Shown piece after piece: positions 10,958-22,391 of a stretch of DNA of 64,000 nucleotides. The DNA is from Russula earlei (lineage: Eukaryota > Basidiomycota > Agaricomycetes > Russulales > Russulaceae). Location: contig JAGFNK010000218.1 of assembly GCA_025769875.1 (NCBI GenBank), forward strand, positions 17,801-81,800. The letters are read 5' to 3'. Made by a program: the position numbers and the translations under genes. A model generated the notes under the pieces. It saw only the letters and a list, made by a program, of their open reading frames with translations, was not told the DNA's origin and made no database searches. Within the stretch, counting starts at the first letter, position 1, and each line of letters starts with the position of its first letter.

Positions 10958-11710
10958 TAAATGATCAAGATCTGACACATGCATGATGCAAACGGTGCAG
11001 TCCATAGTTCAGGTGTTCCAGCATCTTCCGGACCCCAAACCACTTGGTAACAAGTGGTTCTTCTGGTCCTTGAAGTAATAAAACTTCTTACCATCATTCT
11101 TGCATCCACCACCCATCTGAATGGCTTTCTCATCCTCATTCCAAAGGTGTTCTGGTGGAAAACCATCAAACATAGTGTTTATTCCTTCATACTTATTGAA
11201 GAAGTCATAGACAATAGGCTTATTGAAGTTTTTTGCTCATTTTGGATCAAGTTTGGCAGCACAGTCCAGAGCTCTGGATGGTGGCTTTCAAACTTGAGAT
11301 TCCATCGTTTCCCTATCACCTTCCCAGAAATTACCTGTACATGCGCATGTAGTTCCTGAGGAGACCATGGCTGGCCTTCCTGAGCTTGCTGCCTGCACCA
11401 GTCAAGCAAGGTCTGCTCTTCTGCTGGGGTAAGCTTCTGGTGTGCTTGTGACAACTTCTTCCAGCTGGTATGGCATCCCTTGGCCCTATCACAGAGTGTA
11501 GATTTCAAAATCTGCAAGAATGCATAAACAAAAATAGGAACATAGAATGGAAAAACTGACACCTCGATCTCTGGCAGCGTCCCACAATGACTCAAATTCT
11601 CCACTGGCCACAGATCCCAGTGCTTCATTTAGGTGAGCCTTGTAACCTGGGTTGCCTGCATGCCAGTCCCACCACCTATGTTGCCTTTTGGCAGGCATGG
11701 GCAGCAACCT
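10958..11710 (-). pseudogene. Pogo/CENP-B-like transposase fragment
   Basis: The N-terminal helix-turn-helix region is recognisable: 'MPAKRQHRWWDWHAGNPGYK', a split psq-type HTH ('LWDAARDRGV', a short intron at about 11500-11560, then 'TLCDRAKG'), and a second HTH segment 'LTPAEEQTLLDWCRQQAQEG'. The stretch 'HAHVQVISGKVIGKRWNLKF' follows. Pogo transposases cut at TA and carry a DDE domain, but that domain is missing because the gene stops at GYP-1. It contains frameshifts and stops. The rest should lie beyond the far end of GYP-1, outside the window. Confidence 0.75.
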
Positions 11711-11985
11711 TGGTGAATGTGAGTCAAAGATGTGAAATGGTGCAGTGCAATGGGATTATTGATAGCATTTGATCTCTGACATGGCATCAATTGGCAGGTG
11801 TGACATCTGCCCATTTTCTCACCCTCCTAGCACTGAGATTTATGAAGGAAAAAATTGCCATAGGAATGTTCAATACACTTAATAGAATGTATGTACAAAG
11901 TTTGAGGCAGTTTGGTGGTAAAGTGAGAGAGATATTTGATGTGTCTGAATGAGGGGTCTGTCTGAAGCTTGGGTTAAGCACAGTA
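11711..11985. other. Flank between pogo gene and inverted-repeat element
   Basis: No coding signal. It contains one more copy, in reverse sense, of the TGTCTGAATGAGGG motif (about 11941-11956) that also makes up the neighbouring inverted repeats, so it probably belongs to the pogo element's subterminal region. Confidence 0.4.
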
Positions 11986-12266
11986 CTATCCCTGTGCCCT
12001 CATTCGGACAGGGCCCTCATTCAGACAGGGCCCTCATTCGGACACCATCAATTTCTCATGTATCTCTTACTCAACAACCACGATACTTTGAATACTGTAT
12101 ATAGTATCTTCTATCTACATACCCAATAAATTTCTATGATGAAAAATGTGTTGTGCAGCAAAATCGAAAAATGGCTGTGTGTCACACTTGCTGACTGATG
12201 CCGCGTTGGAGCTCTTAGTTTGAGGTGTGACAGAGCGTGACTGTCCGAATGAGGGCACAGGGATCG
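11986..12266. mobile_element. 281-bp TA-flanked inverted-repeat element (MITE) or pogo terminus
   Basis: The terminal inverted repeats are about 26 bp (CTATCCCTGTGCCCTCATTC... against its complement at 12241-12266) and the element is bounded by TA at 11984-11985 and 12267-12268, as for pogo/Tc1 elements. The left arm is followed by two further direct copies of the CCCTCATTC(G/A)GACA unit. Either it is a separate MITE that a pogo transposase could move, or the right arm is the true end of the adjacent pogo element. Confidence 0.65.
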
Positions 12267-12367
12267 TATGAGTTGGAGTGGCCATGTAATCGATCTCCGA
12301 CTTTGGAGTCCGACAGTTCACTGCATTTCCTCGGCTAGGCTAATGTGAACCATTTATCAGCAGAAAT

Positions 12368-14221
12368 GCCAACTCCTGGCCTTGCCGCACCCTTGTCGGA
12401 AGCCTAGAAGATGAACTTGTTATAATAAATGCGACCGACGATGACCGGGAGAACACAGCAGCACAACCACAACTGACACTAGTGTCAGTTACGGTGCCTG
12501 CAATATTTGGTGAGGCGGTGTCGGATAAAAGAAAGGCAATGCCCTGGCGTGTCCCCTGCTGCTCTCTTTCCCCATAACTTGAATGTCCTTCAGTCCGTTG
12601 ACTACCCTTAACTTGGAGTTTCGTGGCAGGACCGTCGCCGTGCCTCGTGACGACTGCTCGAGTCATGAAGTGAGTCGTCCCTTCCGCGCCCTTGCCTCCG
12701 CCTTTGTCCGTCCGCCAAGTCTAAAACGCCAAAGGGAATCATCGCCGCCGCACGGCGCAACTTCCAGCCTCTAAAGGACGTTCCTATCGATGACATCGTG
12801 TTCATGGCGGCGATCCCTGGCTATCCTCTGACGGATGAGGTCAAACTGTCCAAGGAGATTTGGCCGATGGTCAACACGGTAATACTCGCGGTGACGATTA
12901 CCCTTAAATCTGGTGCGTCCTCTATAGCTTCTGGCGCCTCGGACGACGTGACGCAGCCATTGACTTATGATGTCTTAACGGTTTCTCAGAATTGCAGACG
13001 TCGAAGGAGCGCTGCTCACCTTGTTCCGAAAGCACGTTGCTATCAACGCAATCCTCTCCTTCGAAGCCAGCAAGAGTCTTCCCAAAAGGATCTGACGATG
13101 TCACGAATGAAGGCCAGAAAGAGAAGAAAGGGAAATTGAGCGACGTCGTACAGACCATCAAGGACATATTCTCCTCGCGCAACCGACCAGCTCCCGATCC
13201 CCTTGAGATCCGTGAAGCCGGGCTGCTAAGGAAGAAGATATCCCATCTCCGTGGGATCATACGCATAAAGATAGCGTGTATCATTTTGAGCCGCAGGAGC
13301 AAAAGGATGCCCAAACCAGCCCTCAAGAAGCCGGTCATCTATCTATATCCACCATTCAGCCTTCAGAATGTCACCGTCGAGCTTCTGCTCACCTCGTCCT
13401 GGCAGTTCTCTGCGGTGTATCCCCCACCACAGACCACCATCCCGTATGGGGAACGTCCGACGGCTCAATGTCTCACTTGGGCGGTTGCAGCTGAGCCCGA
13501 CGGCACGCTTGTCGATAAGACTAGTGGTACAGAAGTATCCTACTTGTTCTGGGAGGCATGGTGAGCTTCGTTTTACCCGACTGTTGTCATGCCATGATTG
13601 ACCTTATCACTATTTCGCCAACGCCAACTCGGCTTTCCAGCCCCAGCCCCAAACCCGTCACGCCAGATAGCTCTCGGGCGTCTACTCCTATAGAGGACAT
13701 CAAAGCATTTGATCCATCTCGCCCGTCGGTGAACCCGGCAGACTCGGTCCTTCTCCCGATTGGCAAAGTTGCGGGTTATCTAGACGCGGCGCTCAAGGCT
13801 CTCGCGCTTCACACAGAGGCCCGTACCTCTTTCATCACGTACGCGTCCGCTTTCCCTGTCCTCCTATCTCGTAAATCTTACTGTTGGGATCTGAACTTGC
13901 TCCCTCGATCGGAATGGTAGATATTGGCTGCCGGATCTACTGAAGCACGAGAACGTTGCCCTGCGATTCCTCCCGCAGGCATCCTACGAAAGGTCGGTCC
14001 AAATGCGGGTCTCTCCCACACCCGACGTGGTCACTCGCGTCTTCATGCTCTTCCGTGGAGTCGCCGCAGGTGACCTCGGACTCTGGAGGCAGGCGGCCGT
14101 GCGTGCGGCCGCAGAGGACGGGGCGACATTCTGGGCGCAGGTCGTCGGCGTTGACGCCGTGAGGGCATCCGACGGTGGTTTGTTTCGCGTCTTGGAGTGG
14201 GGTGGGATGGAAGTCGTGTGA
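12368..14221 (+). pseudogene. Eroded multi-exon host-like gene, conserved type, function unknown
   Basis: A coding path runs from ATG 12368 ('MPTPGLAAPLSEA') to TGA 14219-14221. Clear introns: 13561-13640 and 13839-13920 (GT-AG, phases conserved), with 12879 as another good donor. Protein-like segments include 'KTPKGIIAAARRNFQPLKDV', 'PLTDEVKLSKEIWPMVN', 'ADVEGALLTLFRKHVAINAI', 'LKKPVIYLYPP', 'SLTWAVAAEPDGTLVDKTSG'-like sequence and 'HTEARTSFIT|YWLPDLLKHENVALRFLP'. The KPVIYL(Y/F)PP block resembles an unnamed protein family I associate with Agaricomycetes (from memory, not checked). At least four one-base shifts (near 12410, 13083, 13228, 13322) prevent a single reading frame, so it is either a decayed gene or a sequence with indel errors. 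Confidence 0.6.
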
Positions 14222-14949
14222 CCCCTGCGAACAAGGCGCGAGGCCGCGTGATCCCACACCAGTCCGAACTCATGATGGCCAGCCACGCTGCCTCAGAAAT
14301 GTTGATAGCTCGAGCACCACTAAGGCCTAAGCCGGGGCTTTTTGAGCCCTGCGAACCATTACATTTCACTTGGTCTACAATCTATCCTCGGGCGAACGCC
14401 CACCTCAAAAACGCTCATCGCAGAGCCAGCGGCAAACAGACGCTTCTATTCGCACCACGATAATCTCGTGAATGGATGATAAGAAACCGTTACTAGGACA
14501 GCGAACGAGTTATCACGGTCCTCCTGAACGACACACATCCATCAAACCAAATACTCAAGACCAGTCCTGAGTGTCGACGGCCTGCGTGTGCGGTTAGCAA
14601 ATCTCTCCGCTGACTGGGGCTTCGTCCCCCATCAGCGACCTGATCTCGGTGGACTGCGGTTTTGCGGATTTGAAAGGGTCGGCTTTTTGGGAGGTTGCGC
14701 GTGAAGTTGAGACCTGTCGGACTGCGGTTGAGGGGATGGGGTGCGTATCGTTCGAAGGCTCGTGGTGCGACCGAATGGCACCGTCAACCTAAACCGTGCC
14801 AAGTCTTCCAACGACCAATTGTAGCCCATTTCATCAGGAAATTTTTATTTCAGCTTTTTTGGCTTTTTGGCTTTATAAAGGTCACTCCTAAAGTCAAAAG
14901 TTTGCTAACTAAAATAGCATCATCAAGGTGCCATGTAAAGTTGAGAAAG
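14222..14949 (+). other. Coding-like fragments in shifting frames
   Basis: Between about 14380 and 14791 the plus strand reads like protein in several frames: 'SKTLIAEPAANRRFYSHHDN', then 'VITVLLNDTHPSNQILKT', then, one base out, 'VLSVDGLRVRLANLSADWGF' and 'FWEVAREVETCRTAVEGMGC', ending at TAA 14789-14791. No start or family is recognised. It looks like the end of a second eroded host gene with the same one-base-shift pattern as the preceding one. From 14792 to 14949 I see nothing coding. Confidence 0.4.
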
Positions 14950-15746
14950 TTGGAAAGGTTAATAGAGTTTGTAAAGTTAGTCAGGGAGGCAGGAGGAGTT
15001 CATGTGCATGATAGTCAACAAAATAATTCACAAAATAAGACTTATACAAATCAAGAGCATTAATACAACTGAAGTCTTCAGGTAGAGAGCCAGTGCCATA
15101 TTGTGGGGTAAGATGTGCACCTCAAACAATTGAATCAAGGTGTATTACCTCAATTGTGGGCTTCCCTCCCAAGCTTTCTGGCTTAACAACCCACATGCCA
15201 GTTACATGGTCAGGCTCTGGTGATACCAGCACAAACCAATTGACCAGCACACAAGGGAATTCTTTGTGCAGTTTTGGGTCATGAAATAAAAAGAAGAGAA
15301 AAACATGTGCTACTAGCATGCCATTCATGACAGATCCTTCATCATCTGAAACTGTAACAAAAACAGTATCAAACTGATGGTTTCCTCTCCATGTGGGATT
15401 TGCATGAATCCACTCCTGGTACATCCCATGAGAGCCACAGAGGTCACTTGGAGCATAGAAGGAGGTTTCTGCTAAGTGGAATACATGAATTTTGGAGGAG
15501 AATTCAGGGAGAGAGAGAGGAGAAAGTCATTGCAATCAGGGTGCATCCAAATTGTTGTGGCAGCAGTGACTGCTTGCACTGCAGTGTTGGTAGTGATGGA
15601 GGTGTAAGTGATGGTGACAGAGTAGTAAATGGTGAGTGTGGTGGGGGCAATGAAAGAGGCAAGTGGCAAGTGGTCATGGAAATGGCAATGAGAAGTGTTG
15701 CTGTGGCTGCTGTTGTTGTTGCTCCTGTTAGAGGCATCAGTGCAGT
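14950..15746 (-). pseudogene. C-terminal part of a transposase-associated protein (KDZ/Plavaka-like)
   Basis: Minus-strand segment 15122-15424 encodes 'YQEWIHANPTWRGNHQFDTV', 'SDDEGSVMNGMLVAHVFLFF' and 'PDHVTGMWVVKPESLGGKP', followed after a TGA (CGA expected) by 'GAHLTPQYGTGSLPEDFS' and 'LDLYKSYFVNYFVDYH'. This resembles the C-terminal region of large Agaricomycete transposon proteins of the KDZ/Plavaka type (recognition from memory). Upstream (15470-15746) is a Ser/Thr/Ala-rich stretch that hAT-1 cuts off. It appears to be the 3' part of one minus-strand gene whose 5' part lies at 21150-21957 and 25706-26226. Confidence 0.5.
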
Positions 15747-18700
15747 TAGGGTTTTTCCGGCCCAGGCTTGGCCTGAAAGCCCCGGCTTTGGCTTGGCCTG
15801 AGGCGGCTTTGGCTTACAAAAATCCCAGGCCGGGCCAAAGCCGTCAATTACGGCTTGGCTCCGGCTTGGCTTGGCCTGGGCCACGGCTTTTGTACGTAAA
15901 TAAAATGTCAATTGTGCAGGTTGGCCACTGATGATAGTATGGGAAGATACTAAGCTACTCAGACCAATACATTGTCTCCTCATCATTCGTCAATCAGTAG
16001 CCCATCCCACGAGAACTCTTCAACATCTGAGTCTCCCGAGTCCCCTCTGGCTGCCGCATCATCCAGCTCTTGGTCGCTAGTTTCCTCAGCTTCTGATATT
16101 GATGACTGGTGCAGGTTCTCGGAAAAGTAAATCATGACGGATCGCGCACTTGATACACTGCAGGGCCTCCACAATGTCACCCTTGAGACGATTGCGTTGT
16201 TTTGATATTGTAATTCCCACCCTGCGAGAACGTGCGTTCGCTAGAAACGGATGACGACATAATCGCCAGATAGTCCCGCGCGAGGGAGCCCCAAGCACGA
16301 TGATAGCGCTGTGAGTTGTACTGTGAAGTTATTTTAGTCACTTGTATGAGTATTCAATCCGGAATGCTTACAGCCCCACCACTGGATTGCTGTCCAGCCT
16401 TCTGGAACTTGCTCGGGAACATCCATGTATGCATGGTAATCACGGAGCCATGGCCGTTGAGGGTCATCTGGTACATCCAACCCTGTGTCTGCCGCTGTGT
16501 CTTCATCATCATCGCTAAGCTCTCGAAGCAAAGCGCGAAGTCCCTTGTCCTTTCTTGATGGTGCGGATGGCCTCATCATAGAATGACCGCTCAATCGTAG
16601 CCACCGCTCTTTGAACTAAGAGCAATTAGCACCTAGACGTAAAAGGGGACTTGAGCGTACCTCCTCCTCAACACATTTCAGGACATCAGTCATGGAGATC
16701 AGCGGACCATTGCTTCTTGAAATATCCCATCTTCTCCTTTGGGTTGAGAACTAGAAATATGTCAGTGATGGATGACAGGGCGAGGGCCAAAAGTCAGTAC
16801 TCATGGACATGATGTACGCAGGAGACTCTGTAGTTTTCTCGTAGTACTCGTCAACCTTCTCACACGCAGCACGAATGGCAGGGGCAAACAGGCTCGTATT
16901 TTGGACGGTCGGCACGACTGGACCATGCTCTGTAAAGGGCTTCAAGCGCCGGAATGGCCAGACGAAGAGTTGGAACATTGTCAGATGAGAATGCCTGTTG
17001 AGCATTATCGGCATGCTAAGGACTGTCAGGCTTTGATTTGTAGATGAAAGAGTACACAGACGTACACTGAGCAATCCAAGAAAATGGTTGACCCGCAACC
17101 ATTCTTCACTTGTGAGCTTGAGCTCACGTATCTTATCACGCTTCGCAGAGTCTTGTTCCTCCCAACGAAGCTCATCGACTGAAAACATCAACGCACTAAG
17201 GAAAACAAATGATGAATACAAATCTTCATTTGGAACTTGCTACGCACATTCTTCTTTCTTTCGGCACGATCAAGCATCAAGTACGTCGATGACCACCGCA
17301 CCTTCATATCCAGTATAAGTTGAACTGGATGGCCGTCATTTGCCTTAACCTGAATAGTTCTCCACATTTCTTTTCGCTTTGATGATGAGCGTTCCTGACC
17401 AGGGGTGAGCGATAATATTTTTGTCGGGTGAAGTAGCAATACGTGCCTTGACTACAATAGCCCTTACCAACCCCACCTCATCGCGGGATGTTGGTACATG
17501 TGCTTCCGGCTGCTTTGGGTCAAAATGTGCTGACTTGCTATAGGTTGATATGAGGATTTGCGTTGCCAGATTGATAACATGCGCGAGACAACTGTTGTTT
17601 GTGAGTAACTGAAATCAGAAAGTTTGTGGATCAACGCACTTGATTTTTCTCTTCCTCCAATCATACTTGTTGCCTGTAGTAGTTTTCAGTCGCGCGGCAA
17701 ATTCCTTCATCATGGTTAGGTTGTTGCTTGCATTGTCGCAAGTGACGTGGCCAATCTTCGTAGTGGAGGATAAGCCTGGTGGGACATCAATAAGGTTGCT
17801 TCGCTTACCTTGTCCTCAATTCCCAATCGTCTGATGATCTTGAATAAAGCCTGGCCGAGCCGTTCACCATTATGCGCGTTGTTGACCCGCGTGAAACCAA
17901 TTAGGGCGCTCTTGAGTTCCCATTTTCCAGGTGTCAGCTCTTCGATCCAGTGTGCTGTGACAGCGAAATATCCATCTGCATTTCCTGCCTGCCACGCGTC
18001 ACACGTTAAACTGACTTCGCCTTGAACGGTCGGACCCTGGGAAATGATGAGAAAAGAAAGAAAAATGAAGGGAACACATACATTGAGTTGGGTTTTCAAT
18101 GTCGTAAGGTGAACCTTGAACATGCGCACTGATTTCCGCCCGCGCTGCCTTGCGACCTGGAATCTCGACACCATTTGTTGCGCGAGAAGCAATGTCAATC
18201 AACTCCTTGAACTTGGGATGTTCAAGAGCGTAGATTGGCTGTGAAATTATGCAATGAAACAGGAGATTAAGTTGTAAGAACGGACTCCTCACCTGATCCG
18301 TAGCCACGAGCCACTCCACCGTTACTCGACGGAAGAGCTTGTCCGAGTAGGGGATGACCCACTCAGAGAGCTTCTCCTGACTAAGATCGCGATCCAAAGT
18401 ACGTGTCACCTCCTCCGCAGCGGCCTTCCGCTTCTTGATGTCTCCAGGAAGTTTTGACGAGAAGCTGGCACCTTTTGCCCAGTTGCGATACTTGCCCTAA
18501 ATGGGGGGAAGGATCAGATCAAAAATTGAAAACCAAAAAAAATTAAGCACTGCATGGCATGCCTCCAAATGGCGTCGCAAAGTCGTGACTTCATCAACAA
18601 TACTCTTATTGCCCCTGGACATAATATCAGTATACATGACAAAACGTCAATGCACGAACTCACTGGCATATTTTGCACACACGATACCGTTTTGACTTCC

Positions 18701-20152
18701 CATTGACTTCTTTGACAACAGCCGTTTGAAAGAAATTATCCACATCTTGACGCTTATCTTCACGCGTGGATGAACTGTCGTTGACTGGCTGGACGTCCAC
18801 ATCCATGAGTAACCCATCCGCGTCGATGGCCTGTGGATTTCCAAGGGTCACACTTTTCTTCTTACCTGAAAGAACATCAGAAAACTAGTCGATGAACATC
18901 ATCATTCAGAAAAACTATACCCTTGTCACGTAGATCCCCCTCGGTATCCGTCATGTCAACGTCGTCAACTGTAGCTGATATCGCATGTATTCTCTTCGCC
19001 TGTGACGTGGTTGTCGTGGCATACTTCTTTTTGACTGAAAAGAATACAACAAATTGAGAAGGTATGCTCAGGACACGAAGATGAGTTAGATGACGTACAT
19101 CGTGCTGGCTGATCGACAATTCCATCGTCACCATCACTGTTGTGGTCAGCAACAGAAGTGATGTTACGCTTGTTTGGTGGAGTCGGCACTGCACTAGCTG
19201 AGGAGGGCGCATTTGGGTCACCGGCCACCGTTGAAGAAGTAGGCGGGTCGTTCTTGTCGGTTTGTCGGGAGTGGAAATCCAGGACAGCTTTGCGCTGGAA
19301 GGAAAGTTGAGGCGTCTCGCTGTTGGCAGCGTCCTTGAGCTTTGCTGTGGGGTTGAGTGTTCGTACTGGGCGAGGTACGTCCACTCGTCTAATAATCACT
19401 CAATATAGATAGCAAATGATGGATTAGATACGCACTGGAGGTGTTTAAGCTCTGCTATAAGACGTTCCAGTTTGAGCTCAACGAGATCCAGGGGAAAATT
19501 GGTCCAGTTGATCTTCAAAAGGTAAGATACCACAAGACCCATTCCGAGTTTTCCCTGGCGAATATGGTGAAGGCGGCCACCAGGATCACGACAATCCTCC
19601 CCAAACAATGCATCAAACCGGCGGTTGAAGGTTTCATGCGGCGGAACATCACCTTCCTTTGTATTCATAACAAACCATATTTTATCATCTTTCGATCCTC
19701 TGGGTACAGCGTCCGACAAAGAGTTAGAGAGAGAGGTGATATCCTTGACAAGTTGTTTGACTGTGTTGGGAGTGGACATTTTGGACGAAGAAGGGGGAGG
19801 AGCGCAAGTTGACGACGCAAAGATGAGCATTGGGCACATTGACATATAGGCCACAATGACTTACATTGTACATGTACTTGAGCAAAAAGGAAGGTTGAGA
19901 GGGAAGCGCAGATACGACGATGAAAAATGACAGGAAACGACGGTGTGTCCATGCAAAGTTGATAGATTAAAGTTCGATAATTACCCCCAAAAAAAGGTCA
20001 AAGCCGCGGCTTGACGGCCCGGCTTTGGCTTTTCAAATCATAGGCCGGGCCAAAGCCGTCACGAAGCCGTCACTTTGGCCCGGCTCGGCCCGGCCTATTT
20101 CGGCCTGGCTTGGCCCGGCTCACGGCCTGAAGCCGGGCCGGGCACAACCCTA
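15747..20152 (-). mobile_element. hAT-1: 4.4-kb hAT DNA transposon
   Basis: Begins TAGGGTTTTTCCGGCCC and ends with the complement of TAGGGTTGTGCCCGGCCC. It has a perfect 8-bp target duplication AGTGCAGT (15739-15746 and 20153-20160), the hAT hallmark. Both ends carry dense subterminal repeats built from GGCTTGGCC/GGCCCGGC units (15755-15895 and 20003-20145). It encodes an intron-containing hAT transposase on the minus strand. The same termini bound the non-autonomous element at 42002-43236. Confidence 0.95.
15983..19779 (-). pseudogene. hAT-1 transposase with BED zinc finger
   Basis: A minus-strand gene with many short introns. I place the start at ATG 19779 ('MSTPNTVKQLVKDITSLSN'). Next come a Ser/Pro-rich linker (19100-19395) and a BED zinc finger: CKIC at about 18662, then after an intron 'TTLRRHLEACH' at about 18560-18580. 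The catalytic region follows ('SLTCDAWQAGNADGYFAVTA' near 17950, 'KVRWSSTYLMLDRAERKK' near 17265-17315). The C-terminal dimerisation domain has 'DYLAIMSSSVSSERTFSQGG' at about 16218-16275. One extra base near 16213-16220 separates SQGG from ITISKQRNRLKGDI, so the dimerisation domain is out of frame in the sequence as given. The acidic tail ends at TGA 15983-15985. Otherwise the gene is well preserved and CpG-rich, which suggests recent activity. Confidence 0.85.
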
Positions 20153-20199
20153 AGTGCAGTTGGGTGAGGCAATGGGGTGGCAAGAGCAAGGGCAGTGGT

Positions 20200-21149
20200 T
20201 GTCACAAACAGTTCCTGGAGAGGGCCCTTGAAGGACTAGAGGAAACCCAGCCTCTATGATGCCACCCTGTTCACATGGACAAAAGGGGTGAGTAGAGGTG
20301 TCCACAATATTGTGCATGCATTGTCACACAAGTGATTCTTGACACAATCAACATACAGCAAGCCCCACTTAGTGGCAACCCTTTTAGCAATAAAGGACAG
20401 TATTATAACCTCCCTAAGGACCCCTTATGACAACCCTAAGTGCTCTACAAGAGGCACTAACAAGATACTCAAAGCCCTATAACACATTATTAGACTAACT
20501 CTAATAACCTTAGAATGAACTATAAGGCAATACTAGGGACCTTAATAGAAGTATTAGGGTCAACTCTAAGGACCCTAATAGAACTATATAAGGGGCCTTA
20601 TGAACAACTTTATTCCCTGAACCAAACTACAAGTCCTTAAATGACCAGCCCAAAACTAACTAACAGTAAATGAATCAGGTGCTTTGCACATGTACTAAGC
20701 AGTAAACATGTGGACATTAAAGGCTCTTACTCATCATTATGAGCCCTCTTACTCAGCAGCTTACTGAGCATGACTGAGCATGCTCAGTAAGCATACTCCA
20801 ACTTCTTACTCATCCATCAATTATGCTTGATAACAAGGTTACAACTGGTTCCCTATTTAGCAGTTCTCTTGTAGTATATAAGCGCTCAATAAAGTAGCAG
20901 ACAGTCTTCAGACTGTCCATTTGTTTACAGCACTCTCTATCCCTGGGATACTCCTTCTGGACTGTCCCCTTGTGTTACTCTGGCTCCCTCTCTGCGTAAC
21001 TGCTCAACAATCCCAGTAACAGTACCTCTCTGGTACCTGGTACTGCTTTGGACCCTCCTCCTTGCTCATGCAGTCCTTGATGTCTATTGACTTGTCTTTG
21101 AGCTCATCCCTCGCTCTTGAACTGGATTGTTCAACAGTGAGTCTTGACA
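20200..21149 (+). mobile_element. Solo LTR, family L1
   Basis: Ends TGTCACAAAC and GTCTTGACA, with duplication GTGGT at 20195-20199 and 21150-21154. Promoter TATATAAGCGCTC near 20876 gives plus sense. CpGs of the younger L1 copies are mostly TpG or CpA here. Confidence 0.95.
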
Positions 21150-21957
21150 GTGGTGAGAGAGGGTGGCAATGCCAGAGGGTGAGGGTCATGGGAGATGGAG
21201 GTGATGGAGAAGAGGGTGAAGGTGGTGGCAAGATGGCAGCAGACATGGAGGTGGAGGATGCATGGGGCAGCTTGTGTAAGGGTGGCATTTGTTGTCTTGC
21301 AGTGGCAGTGGCAGGGTTGTCTCCACTGCAGGTGGCAGCAGCAGATGTGGGCAGTGACACATGAGTGGACAGGGAGGCAATGTGGGAGGTGGTGTGCAGC
21401 ATGTGGTGGTGTGTGGTGGCTAAGTTTGTGTTCAGGTTCAGGGCCTTCTTGGTCTTTTGAGGCAGTGCTGGTGGGTGGCGACAGTGCTGCAATGCTGGTG
21501 TTGGGCAAATCTAAAATGGTGGTGGTGGATGGTGGTGAGGCTGTGGGTGAGACCAAGGAGGCAGAGGTAAATGGAACTGGTGTGATGATGGAGGCAGATG
21601 GAGTGGAGGCAATGATGGAGGGCATGACAGACAGAGGGGAGATGGCAGTGGGTGATGCAGGGGCAATGGCAGATGGTGAGGACAGAGTGGTGGGGTCTAA
21701 TGTGGCAGATGAGGCAATGGATGAGGCTGAGGGCATGGTGGCAGTGGCTGACTGAGCTGTGCCTGAGGCAGTGGGTGGTGATAAGACATCAGTGGGTGAG
21801 CCTGAGGCTACAGGGGTGGCAGAGGGCAAGGCAAGAGTGGCAGAGGCAATGGAGGTGGATGGCAAGGCTGAGATTTCTAAGGTGGGCAAGGCTGTGACTG
21901 GGGGTGAGGGGGATGAGATGATTGAGGGCATGGGAGCAGGTGAGACAAACATGGGGG
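21150..21957 (-). pseudogene. Pro/Ser/Thr/Ala-rich part of a broken gene
   Basis: An open minus-strand reading frame of low complexity (repeated SP, TP, AS, ST pairs) with no folded domain. It is continuous with 25706-26226 once the L5 complex is removed and leads to 20153-20199 and then 15746 once L1 and hAT-1 are removed. Its strong plus-strand shadow (Gly/Val/Ala/Met-rich) is not believed. The product would be a disordered linker of the KDZ/Plavaka-like protein whose C-terminus is at 14950-15746. Confidence 0.45.
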
Positions 21958-22391
21958 TGTTACAACATTTTCCTTTCTTGTTTACTTCTTACTTTAATGC
22001 TATGGACTGCTTGCTTTCATACATCCCCTCACTTATTGGTCTTGTGATCTCTTGTGTCTTGTGATCCCTTCTGCTTTATCATGTGATCCATACACATCCA
22101 GGTAACACTGGATTGCTGTTACTTTCCCTTTGTTTGGTTCTCTTTCCATTTATATATGCTTCTTAGTTTCAACTGTGCAATGCTGTGCACCTACTGTGCA
22201 GCACAGTTACTTGGTTCTGACTCACTTGTGGCCTTCTTTCTGTGACTCATACCTATTATGACTCCTACTATACTAGTAGCACAGTCAAAGTGCAGCTATT
22301 GCTGTGCTTCTCCTGTATATATCAGCCCAGTACTTTGAGACCAAAGCCTAAAGCTTGATCTTTTGTAGAATCTAACCTACTCTTGCCCAAC

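Noticed and set aside
21195..22064. Long plus-strand Gly/Val/Met-rich open frames
   Set aside because: Low-complexity shadows of the Pro/Ser/Thr-rich minus-strand frame; no domain.
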